Shown: one piece after another, positions 1-12,407 of the stretch
How the letters are laid out: every line of letters starts with the position of its first letter
Position numbering within the stretch: position 1 is the first letter of the stretch
Source: Anomaloglossus baeobatrachus
Lineage: Eukaryota; Chordata; Amphibia; Anura; Aromobatidae
Direction of reading: 5' to 3'
DNA length: 64,000 nt
Assembly (NCBI RefSeq): GCF_048569485.1
Contig: NW_027445223.1
Coordinates: 1-64,000, forward strand
Translations under genes and position numbers: made by a program
The notes under the pieces: generated by a model
Databases searched by the model: none
Told to the model about the DNA's origin: nothing
The model's input: only the letters and a program-made list of their open reading frames with translations

Positions 1-250
1 GTGGTAGGGGGATGACAGGAGAAGGGAAGCGGGTGGTGAGAAAGGTACAGAGGGCAGGGTTTGGGGGCTGGGAAGGAAAGGGAAAAGATTAGGGTTTGGG
101 GATGATGAAAGGGCTTTCTACGGGTAAGGATGGCAAAGGGTGGCAGTGACGGAAAGTCAGGCAACCTGTCCTGTCCGTCTTTTTGTATCGTGAATTGGAA
201 AGACTGCAAGGGGGAGGGGAGTTGCTTGCGCCCTAAAGGAGGAGTTATTC

Positions 251-275
251 AGATTCATTGCAGTGGGCGGCGGCT
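251..275 (+). promoter_or_regulatory. Candidate distal sequence element of U2 (GC box)
   Basis: About 195-175 bp upstream of U2 copy 1 lies GGGCGG (265-270), an Sp1-type GC box, next to ATTCATTGCA, a poor match to the octamer. Vertebrate U2 genes have a distal enhancer at about -220 with Oct-1 and Sp1 sites, so the position fits. The octamer half is weak. The block recurs every unit; array B has a three-base-longer G run here. Confidence 0.4.
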
Positions 276-385
276 GCAAAACGCACCATTCTTCTTGTTT
301 TTGCTCTGCAAAGCAGCCTTTTCAAGGGTTGGCTTGGGTGACAAAATGTCTTGTGTAGGCGTGGGTTTGTCTCCCTCTCGCTCTC

Positions 386-404
386 TCTCCCTAAGATGTG
401 TCCG
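386..404 (+). promoter_or_regulatory. Candidate proximal sequence element of U2
   Basis: The SNAPc-binding PSE of vertebrate snRNA genes sits about 60-45 bp upstream of the RNA. The only conserved candidate here is TCTCCCTAAGATGTG and the bases after it, at the end of a CT-rich run (371-391). Assignment is by position and a loose pyrimidine-plus-ATG resemblance to amphibian PSEs. No TATA box lies at -30, which fits a Pol II snRNA promoter rather than a U6-type Pol III one. The block is unchanged in arrays A and B. Confidence 0.3.
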
Positions 405-447
405 GCATAGGCCAGGGTGCCACTCGAGGCCCAAACCAATTCTGGTT

Positions 448-635
448 ATCGCTTCTCGGCCTTTTGGCTAAGATCAAGTGTAGTATCTGTTCTTATCAGT
501 TTAATATCTGATACGTCCCCTATCTGGGGACCATATATTAAATGGATTTTTAGAACAGGGAGATGGAAAAAGAGCTTGCTCTGTCCACTCCACGCATTGA
601 CCTGGTATTGCAGTACCTCCAGGAACGGTGCACCC
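448..635 (+). ncRNA. U2 snRNA, array A copy 1
   Basis: This is the RNA that base-pairs with the intron branchpoint and with U6 in the spliceosome. The 188 nt match vertebrate U2 almost throughout. The 5' end is ATCGCTTCTCGG, the branchpoint-recognition GTAGTA is at nt 33-38 (480-485), stem-loop IIa/IIb is at about nt 46-84, and the Sm site ATTTTTAG is at nt 99-106 (546-553). Stem-loop IV, which binds U2A'/U2B'' in known U2 RNAs, lies at about nt 145-187, and the RNA ends in GGTGCACCC. Array A copies have A at nt 178 (625), as in human U2. The 5' end was placed by alignment to the known U2 cap site; the 3' end is uncertain by 1-3 nt because pre-U2 is trimmed. Confidence 0.98.
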
Positions 636-647
636 CTTCTTAACCCA

Positions 648-662
648 GTTTCCAAAAGCAGA
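648..662 (+). terminator. snRNA 3' box
   Basis: GTTTCCAAAAGCAGA fits the vertebrate 3' box consensus GTTT-N0-3-AAA-R-NN-AGA exactly and lies 13 nt past the U2 3' end, the usual distance. The Integrator complex uses this box to form the 3' end of pre-snRNA. The same box follows every complete U2 gene in the window at the same offset (the last one is cut by the window end), except that two array B copies carry a base change in it. Confidence 0.85.
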
Positions 663-1257
663 ACTCGATTCACCTGATTCATATTAGCCCGATTAGCGAA
701 TTGAAATGAATTTTTATCTAACACACTTTTTACTTGCTTTATTCATCCAAATAGCAAACTCATCACCACTCAACTTCACCAACTCTGCTATGTCCCGTGC
801 AGTATCTTGTTGTCAGTCTAATCTAGATCATGTGTAATTGAATGGAATAGATCCCTTTTGGACAAAGTGGAGTCAGATGCTGCAGTGACCACAGGTGTGA
901 GAGGATCTACAATTGGCATCTGGTGTTATCTCTCTGCTTCCACTCCAAATAAAGTTACCTGTTGTTACCTGAACGTCAAATACTAAGAATGGGCGGCCTA
1001 TGAAAGAATTAGTACTTTCATTAAGTATACTAAACCGGCTAATTGGGAATAGACAAACTGTAAAAAGCCCTCTGAGAAAGCCCCTCTCTAACCTTTGATA
1101 GTAAGCTTTTCTGTAGCCTGCCTGTTGATGTATTTTCGGTTTGAACAGTGCACAACATGAAGAGACGGAACACTGGCGGCTTGTCACAATGCCCCCCGAT
1201 GACATCACAATAGCGCTGCTGCCTAGAAAACAAGCTGCGCAGAAGAAGTTGTTCTTT

Positions 1258-1272
1258 GGGTGGGAGGGTGGG
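1258..1272 (+). other. G-quadruplex motif of the U2 repeat unit
   Basis: GGGTGGGAGGGTGGG: four G-triplets joined by single-base loops, about 480 bp upstream of the next U2 gene. Three one-nucleotide loops give the most stable class of parallel quadruplex known in vitro. The motif recurs with the same sequence in every A and B unit (for example 31502-31516 in B). Formation in the cell is inferred. Confidence 0.75.
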
Positions 1273-1755
1273 CTAGTGGAAGGAGGGGGCAATCTCTTTT
1301 TTTCCCGGGTGGTAGGGGGATGACAGGAGAAGGGAAGCGGGTGGTGAGAAAGGTACAGAGGGCAGGGTTTGGGGGCTGGGAAGGAAAGGGAAAAGATTAG
1401 GGTTTGGGGATGATGAAAGGGCTTTCTACGGGTAAGGATGGCAAAGGGTGGCAGTGACGGAAAGTCAGGCAACCTGTCCTGTCCGTCTTTTTGTATCGTG
1501 AATTGGAAAGACTGCAAGGGGGAGGGGAGTTGCTTGCGCCCTAAAGGAGGAGTTATTCAGATTCATTGCAGTGGGCGGCGGCTGCAAAACGCACCATTCT
1601 TCTTGTTTTTGCTCTGCAAAGCAGCCTTTTCAAGGGTTGGCTTGGGTGACAAAATGTCTTGTGTAGGCGTGGGTTTGTCTCCCTCTCGCTCTCTCTCCCT
1701 AAGATGTGTCCGGCATAGGCCAGGGTGCCACTCGAGGCCCAAACCAATTCTGGTT

Positions 1756-1943
1756 ATCGCTTCTCGGCCTTTTGGCTAAGATCAAGTGTAGTATCTGTTC
1801 TTATCAGTTTAATATCTGATACGTCCCCTATCTGGGGACCATATATTAAATGGATTTTTAGAACAGGGAGATGGAAAAAGAGCTTGCTCTGTCCACTCCA
1901 CGCATTGACCTGGTATTGCAGTACCTCCAGGAACGGTGCACCC
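1756..1943 (+). ncRNA. U2 snRNA, array A copy 2
   Basis: Same RNA sequence as copy 1. From this unit onward the A spacers carry T instead of A in the position equivalent to 1098. Confidence 0.97.
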
Positions 1944-3063
1944 CTTCTTAACCCAGTTTCCAAAAGCAGAACTCGATTCACCTGATTCATATTAGCCCGA
2001 TTAGCGAATTGAAATGAATTTTTATCTAACACACTTTTTACTTGCTTTATTCATCCAAATAGCAAACTCATCACCACTCAACTTCACCAACTCTGCTATG
2101 TCCCGTGCAGTATCTTGTTGTCAGTCTAATCTAGATCATGTGTAATTGAATGGAATAGATCCCTTTTGGACAAAGTGGAGTCAGATGCTGCAGTGACCAC
2201 AGGTGTGAGAGGATCTACAATTGGCATCTGGTGTTATCTCTCTGCTTCCACTCCAAATAAAGTTACCTGTTGTTACCTGAACGTCAAATACTAAGAATGG
2301 GCGGCCTATGAAAGAATTAGTACTTTCATTAAGTATACTAAACCGGCTAATTGGGAATAGACAAACTGTAAAAAGCCCTCTGAGAAAGCCCCTCTCTAAC
2401 CTTTGTTAGTAAGCTTTTCTGTAGCCTGCCTGTTGATGTATTTTCGGTTTGAACAGTGCACAACATGAAGAGACGGAACACTGGCGGCTTGTCACAATGC
2501 CCCCCGATGACATCACAATAGCGCTGCTGCCTAGAAAACAAGCTGCGCAGAAGAAGTTGTTCTTTGGGTGGGAGGGTGGGCTAGTGGAAGGAGGGGGCAA
2601 TCTCTTTTTTTCCCGGGTGGTAGGGGGATGACAGGAGAAGGGAAGCGGGTGGTGAGAAAGGTACAGAGGGCAGGGTTTGGGGGCTGGGAAGGAAAGGGAA
2701 AAGATTAGGGTTTGGGGATGATGAAAGGGCTTTCTACGGGTAAGGATGGCAAAGGGTGGCAGTGACGGAAAGTCAGGCAACCTGTCCTGTCCGTCTTTTT
2801 GTATCGTGAATTGGAAAGACTGCAAGGGGGAGGGGAGTTGCTTGCGCCCTAAAGGAGGAGTTATTCAGATTCATTGCAGTGGGCGGCGGCTGCAAAACGC
2901 ACCATTCTTCTTGTTTTTGCTCTGCAAAGCAGCCTTTTCAAGGGTTGGCTTGGGTGACAAAATGTCTTGTGTAGGCGTGGGTTTGTCTCCCTCTCGCTCT
3001 CTCTCCCTAAGATGTGTCCGGCATAGGCCAGGGTGCCACTCGAGGCCCAAACCAATTCTGGTT

Positions 3064-3251
3064 ATCGCTTCTCGGCCTTTTGGCTAAGATCAAGTGTAGT
3101 ATCTGTTCTTATCAGTTTAATATCTGATACGTCCCCTATCTGGGGACCATATATTAAATGGATTTTTAGAACAGGGAGATGGAAAAAGAGCTTGCTCTGT
3201 CCACTCCACGCATTGACCTGGTATTGCAGTACCTCCAGGAACGGTGCACCC
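3064..3251 (+). ncRNA. U2 snRNA, array A copy 3
   Basis: Identical to copy 1, with GTAGTA, Sm site and 3' box intact. Confidence 0.97.
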
Positions 3252-4371
3252 CTTCTTAACCCAGTTTCCAAAAGCAGAACTCGATTCACCTGATTCATAT
3301 TAGCCCGATTAGCGAATTGAAATGAATTTTTATCTAACACACTTTTTACTTGCTTTATTCATCCAAATAGCAAACTCATCACCACTCAACTTCACCAACT
3401 CTGCTATGTCCCGTGCAGTATCTTGTTGTCAGTCTAATCTAGATCATGTGTAATTGAATGGAATAGATCCCTTTTGGACAAAGTGGAGTCAGATGCTGCA
3501 GTGACCACAGGTGTGAGAGGATCTACAATTGGCATCTGGTGTTATCTCTCTGCTTCCACTCCAAATAAAGTTACCTGTTGTTACCTGAACGTCAAATACT
3601 AAGAATGGGCGGCCTATGAAAGAATTAGTACTTTCATTAAGTATACTAAACCGGCTAATTGGGAATAGACAAACTGTAAAAAGCCCTCTGAGAAAGCCCC
3701 TCTCTAACCTTTGTTAGTAAGCTTTTCTGTAGCCTGCCTGTTGATGTATTTTCGGTTTGAACAGTGCACAACATGAAGAGACGGAACACTGGCGGCTTGT
3801 CACAATGCCCCCCGATGACATCACAATAGCGCTGCTGCCTAGAAAACAAGCTGCGCAGAAGAAGTTGTTCTTTGGGTGGGAGGGTGGGCTAGTGGAAGGA
3901 GGGGGCAATCTCTTTTTTTCCCGGGTGGTAGGGGGATGACAGGAGAAGGGAAGCGGGTGGTGAGAAAGGTACAGAGGGCAGGGTTTGGGGGCTGGGAAGG
4001 AAAGGGAAAAGATTAGGGTTTGGGGATGATGAAAGGGCTTTCTACGGGTAAGGATGGCAAAGGGTGGCAGTGACGGAAAGTCAGGCAACCTGTCCTGTCC
4101 GTCTTTTTGTATCGTGAATTGGAAAGACTGCAAGGGGGAGGGGAGTTGCTTGCGCCCTAAAGGAGGAGTTATTCAGATTCATTGCAGTGGGCGGCGGCTG
4201 CAAAACGCACCATTCTTCTTGTTTTTGCTCTGCAAAGCAGCCTTTTCAAGGGTTGGCTTGGGTGACAAAATGTCTTGTGTAGGCGTGGGTTTGTCTCCCT
4301 CTCGCTCTCTCTCCCTAAGATGTGTCCGGCATAGGCCAGGGTGCCACTCGAGGCCCAAACCAATTCTGGTT

Positions 4372-4559
4372 ATCGCTTCTCGGCCTTTTGGCTAAGATCA
4401 AGTGTAGTATCTGTTCTTATCAGTTTAATATCTGATACGTCCCCTATCTGGGGACCATATATTAAATGGATTTTTAGAACAGGGAGATGGAAAAAGAGCT
4501 TGCTCTGTCCACTCCACGCATTGACCTGGTATTGCAGTACCTCCAGGAACGGTGCACCC
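4372..4559 (+). ncRNA. U2 snRNA, array A copy 4
   Basis: Identical to copy 1. The spacer after it has a private G-to-A change at 4911. Confidence 0.97.
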
Positions 4560-5679
4560 CTTCTTAACCCAGTTTCCAAAAGCAGAACTCGATTCACCTG
4601 ATTCATATTAGCCCGATTAGCGAATTGAAATGAATTTTTATCTAACACACTTTTTACTTGCTTTATTCATCCAAATAGCAAACTCATCACCACTCAACTT
4701 CACCAACTCTGCTATGTCCCGTGCAGTATCTTGTTGTCAGTCTAATCTAGATCATGTGTAATTGAATGGAATAGATCCCTTTTGGACAAAGTGGAGTCAG
4801 ATGCTGCAGTGACCACAGGTGTGAGAGGATCTACAATTGGCATCTGGTGTTATCTCTCTGCTTCCACTCCAAATAAAGTTACCTGTTGTTACCTGAACGT
4901 CAAATACTAAAAATGGGCGGCCTATGAAAGAATTAGTACTTTCATTAAGTATACTAAACCGGCTAATTGGGAATAGACAAACTGTAAAAAGCCCTCTGAG
5001 AAAGCCCCTCTCTAACCTTTGTTAGTAAGCTTTTCTGTAGCCTGCCTGTTGATGTATTTTCGGTTTGAACAGTGCACAACATGAAGAGACGGAACACTGG
5101 CGGCTTGTCACAATGCCCCCCGATGACATCACAATAGCGCTGCTGCCTAGAAAACAAGCTGCGCAGAAGAAGTTGTTCTTTGGGTGGGAGGGTGGGCTAG
5201 TGGAAGGAGGGGGCAATCTCTTTTTTTCCCGGGTGGTAGGGGGATGACAGGAGAAGGGAAGCGGGTGGTGAGAAAGGTACAGAGGGCAGGGTTTGGGGGC
5301 TGGGAAGGAAAGGGAAAAGATTAGGGTTTGGGGATGATGAAAGGGCTTTCTACGGGTAAGGATGGCAAAGGGTGGCAGTGACGGAAAGTCAGGCAACCTG
5401 TCCTGTCCGTCTTTTTGTATCGTGAATTGGAAAGACTGCAAGGGGGAGGGGAGTTGCTTGCGCCCTAAAGGAGGAGTTATTCAGATTCATTGCAGTGGGC
5501 GGCGGCTGCAAAACGCACCATTCTTCTTGTTTTTGCTCTGCAAAGCAGCCTTTTCAAGGGTTGGCTTGGGTGACAAAATGTCTTGTGTAGGCGTGGGTTT
5601 GTCTCCCTCTCGCTCTCTCTCCCTAAGATGTGTCCGGCATAGGCCAGGGTGCCACTCGAGGCCCAAACCAATTCTGGTT

Positions 5680-5867
5680 ATCGCTTCTCGGCCTTTTGGC
5701 TAAGATCAAGTGTAGTATCTGTTCTTATCAGTTTAATATCTGATACGTCCCCTATCTGGGGACCATATATTAAATGGATTTTTAGAACAGGGAGATGGAA
5801 AAAGAGCTTGCTCTGTCCACTCCACGCATTGACCTGGTATTGCAGTACCTCCAGGAACGGTGCACCC
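5680..5867 (+). ncRNA. U2 snRNA, array A copy 5
   Basis: Identical to copy 1; 3' box intact. Confidence 0.97.
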
Positions 5868-6987
5868 CTTCTTAACCCAGTTTCCAAAAGCAGAACTCGA
5901 TTCACCTGATTCATATTAGCCCGATTAGCGAATTGAAATGAATTTTTATCTAACACACTTTTTACTTGCTTTATTCATCCAAATAGCAAACTCATCACCA
6001 CTCAACTTCACCAACTCTGCTATGTCCCGTGCAGTATCTTGTTGTCAGTCTAATCTAGATCATGTGTAATTGAATGGAATAGATCCCTTTTGGACAAAGT
6101 GGAGTCAGATGCTGCAGTGACCACAGGTGTGAGAGGATCTACAATTGGCATCTGGTGTTATCTCTCTGCTTCCACTCCAAATAAAGTTACCTGTTGTTAC
6201 CTGAACGTCAAATACTAAGAATGGGCGGCCTATGAAAGAATTAGTACTTTCATTAAGTATACTAAACCGGCTAATTGGGAATAGACAAACTGTAAAAAGC
6301 CCTCTGAGAAAGCCCCTCTCTAACCTTTGTTAGTAAGCTTTTCTGTAGCCTGCCTGTTGATGTATTTTCGGTTTGAACAGTGCACAACATGAAGAGACGG
6401 AACACTGGCGGCTTGTCACAATGCCCCCCGATGACATCACAATAGCGCTGCTGCCTAGAAAACAAGCTGCGCAGAAGAAGTTGTTCTTTGGGTGGGAGGG
6501 TGGGCTAGTGGAAGGAGGGGGCAATCTCTTTTTTTCCCGGGTGGTAGGGGGATGACAGGAGAAGGGAAGCGGGTGGTGAGAAAGGTACAGAGGGCAGGGT
6601 TTGGGGGCTGGGAAGGAAAGGGAAAAGATTAGGGTTTGGGGATGATGAAAGGGCTTTCTACGGGTAAGGATGGCAAAGGGTGGCAGTGACGGAAAGTCAG
6701 GCAACCTGTCCTGTCCGTCTTTTTGTATCGTGAATTGGAAAGACTGCAAGGGGGAGGGGAGTTGCTTGCGCCCTAAAGGAGGAGTTATTCAGATTCATTG
6801 CAGTGGGCGGCGGCTGCAAAACGCACCATTCTTCTTGTTTTTGCTCTGCAAAGCAGCCTTTTCAAGGGTTGGCTTGGGTGACAAAATGTCTTGTGTAGGC
6901 ATGGGTTTGTCTCCCTCTCGCTCTCTCTCCCTAAGATGTGTCCGGCATAGGCCAGGGTGCCACTCGAGGCCCAAACCAATTCTGGTT

Positions 6988-7175
6988 ATCGCTTCTCGGC
7001 CTTTTGGCTAAGATCAAGTGTAGTATCTGTTCTTATCAGTTTAATATCTGATACGTCCCCTATCTGGGGACCATATATTAAATGGATTTTTAGAACAGGG
7101 AGATGGAAAAAGAGCTTGCTCTGTCCACTCCACGCATTGACCTGGTATTGCAGTACCTCCAGGAACGGTGCACCC
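6988..7175 (+). ncRNA. U2 snRNA, array A copy 6
   Basis: RNA identical to copy 1. The upstream flank has a private G-to-A change at 6901, about 87 bp before the RNA. Confidence 0.97.
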
Positions 7176-8295
7176 CTTCTTAACCCAGTTTCCAAAAGCA
7201 GAACTCGATTCACCTGATTCATATTAGCCCGATTAGCGAATTGAAATGAATTTTTATCTAACACACTTTTTACTTGCTTTATTCATCCAAATAGCAAACT
7301 CATCACCACTCAACTTCACCAACTCTGCTATGTCCCGTGCAGTATCTTGTTGTCAGTCTAATCTAGATCATGTGTAATTGAATGGAATAGATCCCTTTTG
7401 GACAAAGTGGAGTCAGATGCTGCAGTGACCACAGGTGTGAGAGGATCTACAATTGGCATCTGGTGTTATCTCTCTGCTTCCACTCCAAATAAAGTTACCT
7501 GTTGTTACCTGAACGTCAAATACTAAGAATGGGCGGCCTATGAAAGAATTAGTACTTTCATTAAGTATACTAAACCGGCTAATTGGGAATAGACAAACTG
7601 TAAAAAGCCCTCTGAGAAAGCCCCTCTCTAACCTTTGTTAGTAAGCTTTTCTGTAGCCTGCCTGTTGATGTATTTTCGGTTTGAACAGTGCACAACATGA
7701 AGAGACGGAACACTGGCGGCTTGTCACAATGCCCCCCGATGACATCACAATAGCGCTGCTGCCTAGAAAACAAGCTGCGCAGAAGAAGTTGTTCTTTGGG
7801 TGGGAGGGTGGGCTAGTGGAAGGAGGGGGCAATCTCTTTTTTTCCCGGGTGGTAGGGGGATGACAGGAGAAGGGAAGCGGGTGGTGAGAAAGGTACAGAG
7901 GGCAGGGTTTGGGGGCTGGGAAGGAAAGGGAAAAGATGAGGGTTTGGGGATGATGAAAGGGCTTTCTACGGGTAAGGATGGCAAAGGGTGGCAGTGACGG
8001 AAAGTCAGGCAACCTGTCCTGTCCGTCTTTTTGTATCGTGAATTGGAAAGACTGCAAGGGGGAGGGGAGTTGCTTGCGCCCTAAAGGAGGAGTTATTCAG
8101 ATTCATTGCAGTGGGCGGCGGCTGCAAAACGCACCATTCTTCTTGTTTTTGCTCTGCAAAGCAGCCTTTTCAAGGGTTGGCTTGGGTGACAAAATGTCTT
8201 GTGTAGGCGTGGGTTTGTCTCCCTCTCGCTCTCTCTCCCTAAGATGTGTCCGGCATAGGCCAGGGTGCCACTCGAGGCCCAAACCAATTCTGGTT

Positions 8296-8483
8296 ATCGC
8301 TTCTCGGCCTTTTGGCTAAGATCAAGTGTAGTATCTGTTCTTATCAGTTTAATATCTGATACGTCCCCTATCTGGGGACCATATATTAAATGGATTTTTA
8401 GAACAGGGAGATGGAAAAAGAGCTTGCTCTGTCCACTCCACGCATTGACCTGGTATTGCAGTACCTCCAGGAACGGTGCACCC
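8296..8483 (+). ncRNA. U2 snRNA, array A copy 7
   Basis: RNA identical to copy 1. The upstream G-rich block has a private T-to-G change at 7938. Confidence 0.97.
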
Positions 8484-9603
8484 CTTCTTAACCCAGTTTC
8501 CAAAAGCAGAACTCGATTCACCTGATTCATATTAGCCCGATTAGCGAATTGAAATGAATTTTTATCTAACACACTTTTTACTTGCTTTATTCATCCAAAT
8601 AGCAAACTCATCACCACTCAACTTCACCAACTCTGCTATGTCCCGTGCAGTATCTTGTTGTCAGTCTAATCTAGATCATGTGTAATTGAATGGAATAGAT
8701 CCCTTTTGGACAAAGTGGAGTCAGATGCTGCAGTGACCACAGGTGTGAGAGGATCTACAATTGGCATCTGGTGTTATCTCTCTGCTTCCACTCCAAATAA
8801 AGTTACCTGTTGTTACCTGAACGTCAAATACTAAGAATGGGCGGCCTATGAAAGAATTAGTACTTTCATTAAGTATACTAAACCGGCTAATTGGGAATAG
8901 ACAAACTGTAAAAAGCCCTCTGAGAAAGCCCCTCTCTAACCTTTGTTAGTAAGCTTTTCTGTAGCCTGCCTGTTGATGTATTTTCGGTTTGAACAGTGCA
9001 CAACATGAAGAGACGGAACACTGGCGGCTTGTCACAATGCCCCCCGATGACATCACAATAGCGCTGCTGCCTAGAAAACAAGCTGCGCAGAAGAAGTTGT
9101 TCTTTGGGTGGGAGGGTGGGCTAGTGGAAGGAGGGGGCAATCTCTTTTTTTCCCGGGTGGTAGGGGGATGACAGGAGAAGGGAAGCGGGTGGTGAGAAAG
9201 GTACAGAGGGCAGGGTTTGGGGGCTGGGAAGGAAAGGGAAAAGATTAGGGTTTGGGGATGATGAAAGGGCTTTCTACGGGTAAGGATGGCAAAGGGTGGC
9301 AGTGACGGAAAGTCAGGCAACCTGTCCTGTCCGTCTTTTTGTATCGTGAATTGGAAAGACTGCAAGGGGGAGGGGAGTTGCTTGCGCCCTAAAGGAGGAG
9401 TTATTCAGATTCATTGCAGTGGGCGGCGGCTGCAAAACGCACCATTCTTCTTGTTTTTGCTCTGCAAAGCAGCCTTTTCAAGGGTTGGCTTGGGTGACAA
9501 AATGTCTTGTGTAGGCGTGGGTTTGTCTCCCTCTCGCTCTCTCTCCCTAAGATGTGTCCGGCATAGGCCAGGGTGCCACTCGAGGCCCAAACCAATTCTG
9601 GTT

Positions 9604-9791
9604 ATCGCTTCTCGGCCTTTTGGCTAAGATCAAGTGTAGTATCTGTTCTTATCAGTTTAATATCTGATACGTCCCCTATCTGGGGACCATATATTAAATG
9701 GATTTTTAGAACAGGGAGATGGAAAAAGAGCTTGCTCTGTCCACTCCACGCATTGACCTGGTATTGCAGTACCTCCAGGAACGGTGCACCC
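9604..9791 (+). ncRNA. U2 snRNA, array A copy 8
   Basis: Identical to copy 1. Confidence 0.97.
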
Positions 9792-10911
9792 CTTCTTAAC
9801 CCAGTTTCCAAAAGCAGAACTCGATTCACCTGATTCATATTAGCCCGATTAGCGAATTGAAATGAATTTTTATCTAACACACTTTTTACTTGCTTTATTC
9901 ATCCAAATAGCAAACTCATCACCACTCAACTTCACCAACTCTGCTATGTCCCGTGCAGTATCTTGTTGTCAGTCTAATCTAGATCATGTGTAATTGAATG
10001 GAATAGATCCCTTTTGGACAAAGTGGAGTCAGATGCTGCAGTGACCACAGGTGTGAGAGGATCTACAATTGGCATCTGGTGTTATCTCTCTGCTTCCACT
10101 CCAAATAAAGTTACCTGTTGTTACCTGAACGTCAAATACTAAGAATGGGCGGCCTATGAAAGAATTAGTACTTTCATTAAGTATACTAAACCGGCTAATT
10201 GGGAATAGACAAACTGTAAAAAGCCCTCTGAGAAAGCCCCTCTCTAACCTTTGTTAGTAAGCTTTTCTGTAGCCTGCCTGTTGATGTATTTTCGGTTTGA
10301 ACAGTGCACAACATGAAGAGACGGAACACTGGCGGCTTGTCACAATGCCCCCCGATGACATCACAATAGCGCTGCTGCCTAGAAAACAAGCTGCGCAGAA
10401 GAAGTTGTTCTTTGGGTGGGAGGGTGGGCTAGTGGAAGGAGGGGGCAATCTCTTTTTTTCCCGGGTGGTAGGGGGATGACAGGAGAAGGGAAGCGGGTGG
10501 TGAGAAAGGTACAGAGGGCAGGGTTTGGGGGCTGGGAAGGAAAGGGAAAAGATTAGGGTTTGGGGATGATGAAAGGGCTTTCTACGGGTAAGGATGGCAA
10601 AGGGTGGCAGTGACGGAAAGTCAGGCAACCTGTCCTGTCCGTCTTTTTGTATCGTGAATTGGAAAGACTGCAAGGGGGAGGGGAGTTGCTTGCGCCCTAA
10701 AGGAGGAGTTATTCAGATTCATTGCAGTGGGCGGCGGCTGCAAAACGCACCATTCTTCTTGTTTTTGCTCTGCAAAGCAGCCTTTTCAAGGGTTGGCTTG
10801 GGTGACAAAATGTCTTGTGTAGGCGTGGGTTTGTCTCCCTCTCGCTCTCTCTCCCTAAGATGTGTCCGGCATAGGCCAGGGTGCCACTCGAGGCCCAAAC
10901 CAATTCTGGTT

Positions 10912-11099
10912 ATCGCTTCTCGGCCTTTTGGCTAAGATCAAGTGTAGTATCTGTTCTTATCAGTTTAATATCTGATACGTCCCCTATCTGGGGACCATAT
11001 ATTAAATGGATTTTTAGAACAGGGAGATGGAAAAAGAGCTTGCTCTGTCCACTCCACGCATTGACCTGGTATTGCAGTACCTCCAGGAACGGTGCACCC
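10912..11099 (+). ncRNA. U2 snRNA, array A copy 9
   Basis: Identical to copy 1. Confidence 0.97.
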
Positions 11100-12219
11100 C
11101 TTCTTAACCCAGTTTCCAAAAGCAGAACTCGATTCACCTGATTCATATTAGCCCGATTAGCGAATTGAAATGAATTTTTATCTAACACACTTTTTACTTG
11201 CTTTATTCATCCAAATAGCAAACTCATCACCACTCAACTTCACCAACTCTGCTATGTCCCGTGCAGTATCTTGTTGTCAGTCTAATCTAGATCATGTGTA
11301 ATTGAATGGAATAGATCCCTTTTGGACAAAGTGGAGTCAGATGCTGCAGTGACCACAGGTGTGAGAGGATCTACAATTGGCATCTGGTGTTATCTCTCTG
11401 CTTCCACTCCAAATAAAGTTACCTGTTGTTACCTGAACGTCAAATACTAAGAATGGGCGGCCTATGAAAGAATTAGTACTTTCATTAAGTATACTAAACC
11501 GGCTAATTGGGAATAGACAAACTGTAAAAAGCCCTCTGAGAAAGCCCCTCTCTAACCTTTGTTAGTAAGCTTTTCTGTAGCCTGCCTGTTGATGTATTTT
11601 CGGTTTGAACAGTGCACAACATGAAGAGACGGAACACTGGCGGCTTGTCACAATGCCCCCCGATGACATCACAATAGCGCTGCTGCCTAGAAAACAAGCT
11701 GCGCAGAAGAAGTTGTTCTTTGGGTGGGAGGGTGGGCTAGTGGAAGGAGGGGGCAATCTCTTTTTTTCCCGGGTGGTAGGGGGATGACAGGAGAAGGGAA
11801 GCGGGTGGTGAGAAAGGTACAGAGGGCAGGGTTTGGGAACTGGGAAGGAAAGGGAAAAGATTAGGGTTTGGGGATGATGAAAGGGCTTTCTACGGGTAAG
11901 GATGGCAAAGGGTGGCAGTGACGGAAAGTCAGGCAACCTGTCCTGTCCGTCTTTTTGTATCGTGAATTGGAAAGACTGCAAGGGGGAGGGGAGTTGCTTG
12001 CGCCCTAAAGGAGGAGTTATTCAGATTCATTGCAGTGGGCGGCGGCTGCAAAACGCACCATTCTTCTTGTTTTTGCTCTGCAAAGCAGCCTTTTCAAGGG
12101 TTGGCTTGGGTGACAAAATGTCTTGTGTAGGCGTGGGTTTGTCTCCCTCTCGCTCTCTCTCCCTAAGATGTGTCCGGCATAGGCCAGGGTGCCACTCGAG
12201 GCCCAAACCAATTCTGGTT

Positions 12220-12407
12220 ATCGCTTCTCGGCCTTTTGGCTAAGATCAAGTGTAGTATCTGTTCTTATCAGTTTAATATCTGATACGTCCCCTATCTGGG
12301 GACCATATATTAAATGGATTTTTAGAACAGGGAGATGGAAAAAGAGCTTGCTCTGTCCACTCCACGCATTGACCTGGTATTGCAGTACCTCCAGGAACGG
12401 TGCACCC
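12220..12407 (+). ncRNA. U2 snRNA, array A copy 10
   Basis: RNA identical to copy 1. The upstream G-rich block has a private GG-to-AA doublet at 11838-11839. Confidence 0.97.

Larger units (their letters stand above)
636..1755 (+). other. Array A spacer (representative)
   Basis: The 1120 bp between consecutive A-type U2 genes. In order: the 3' box, then an AT-rich stretch (about 680-1140) with nothing recognisable. Next is a G-rich top-strand block (about 1250-1440) that begins with a tight G-quadruplex motif, followed by the GC box, a CT-rich run and the U2 proximal promoter. Several open frames of 60-139 codons occur on both strands. They overlap each other, one runs into the U2 RNA, they resemble no known protein, and their conservation is only that of the repeat. 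I see no second RNA gene. Confidence 0.8.

Noticed and set aside
105-125. TTAGGG-like and other G-run motifs suggesting telomeric repeats
   Set aside because: Only isolated single matches occur; there is no tandem telomere repeat.
130-471. A 113-114-codon open frame recurring in every unit (begins MAKGGSDGKSG)
   Set aside because: It runs into the U2 RNA itself, overlaps frames on the other strand, resembles no known protein, and recurs only because the DNA unit recurs. The in-frame three-base difference between A and B is not enough to argue for coding.
2406-2825. A 139-codon reverse-strand frame rich in Pro and Ser in the A units
   Set aside because: Its composition simply reflects the complement of the G-rich block, and in array B the corresponding frame is shorter and altered. 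No start context or homology supports a gene.
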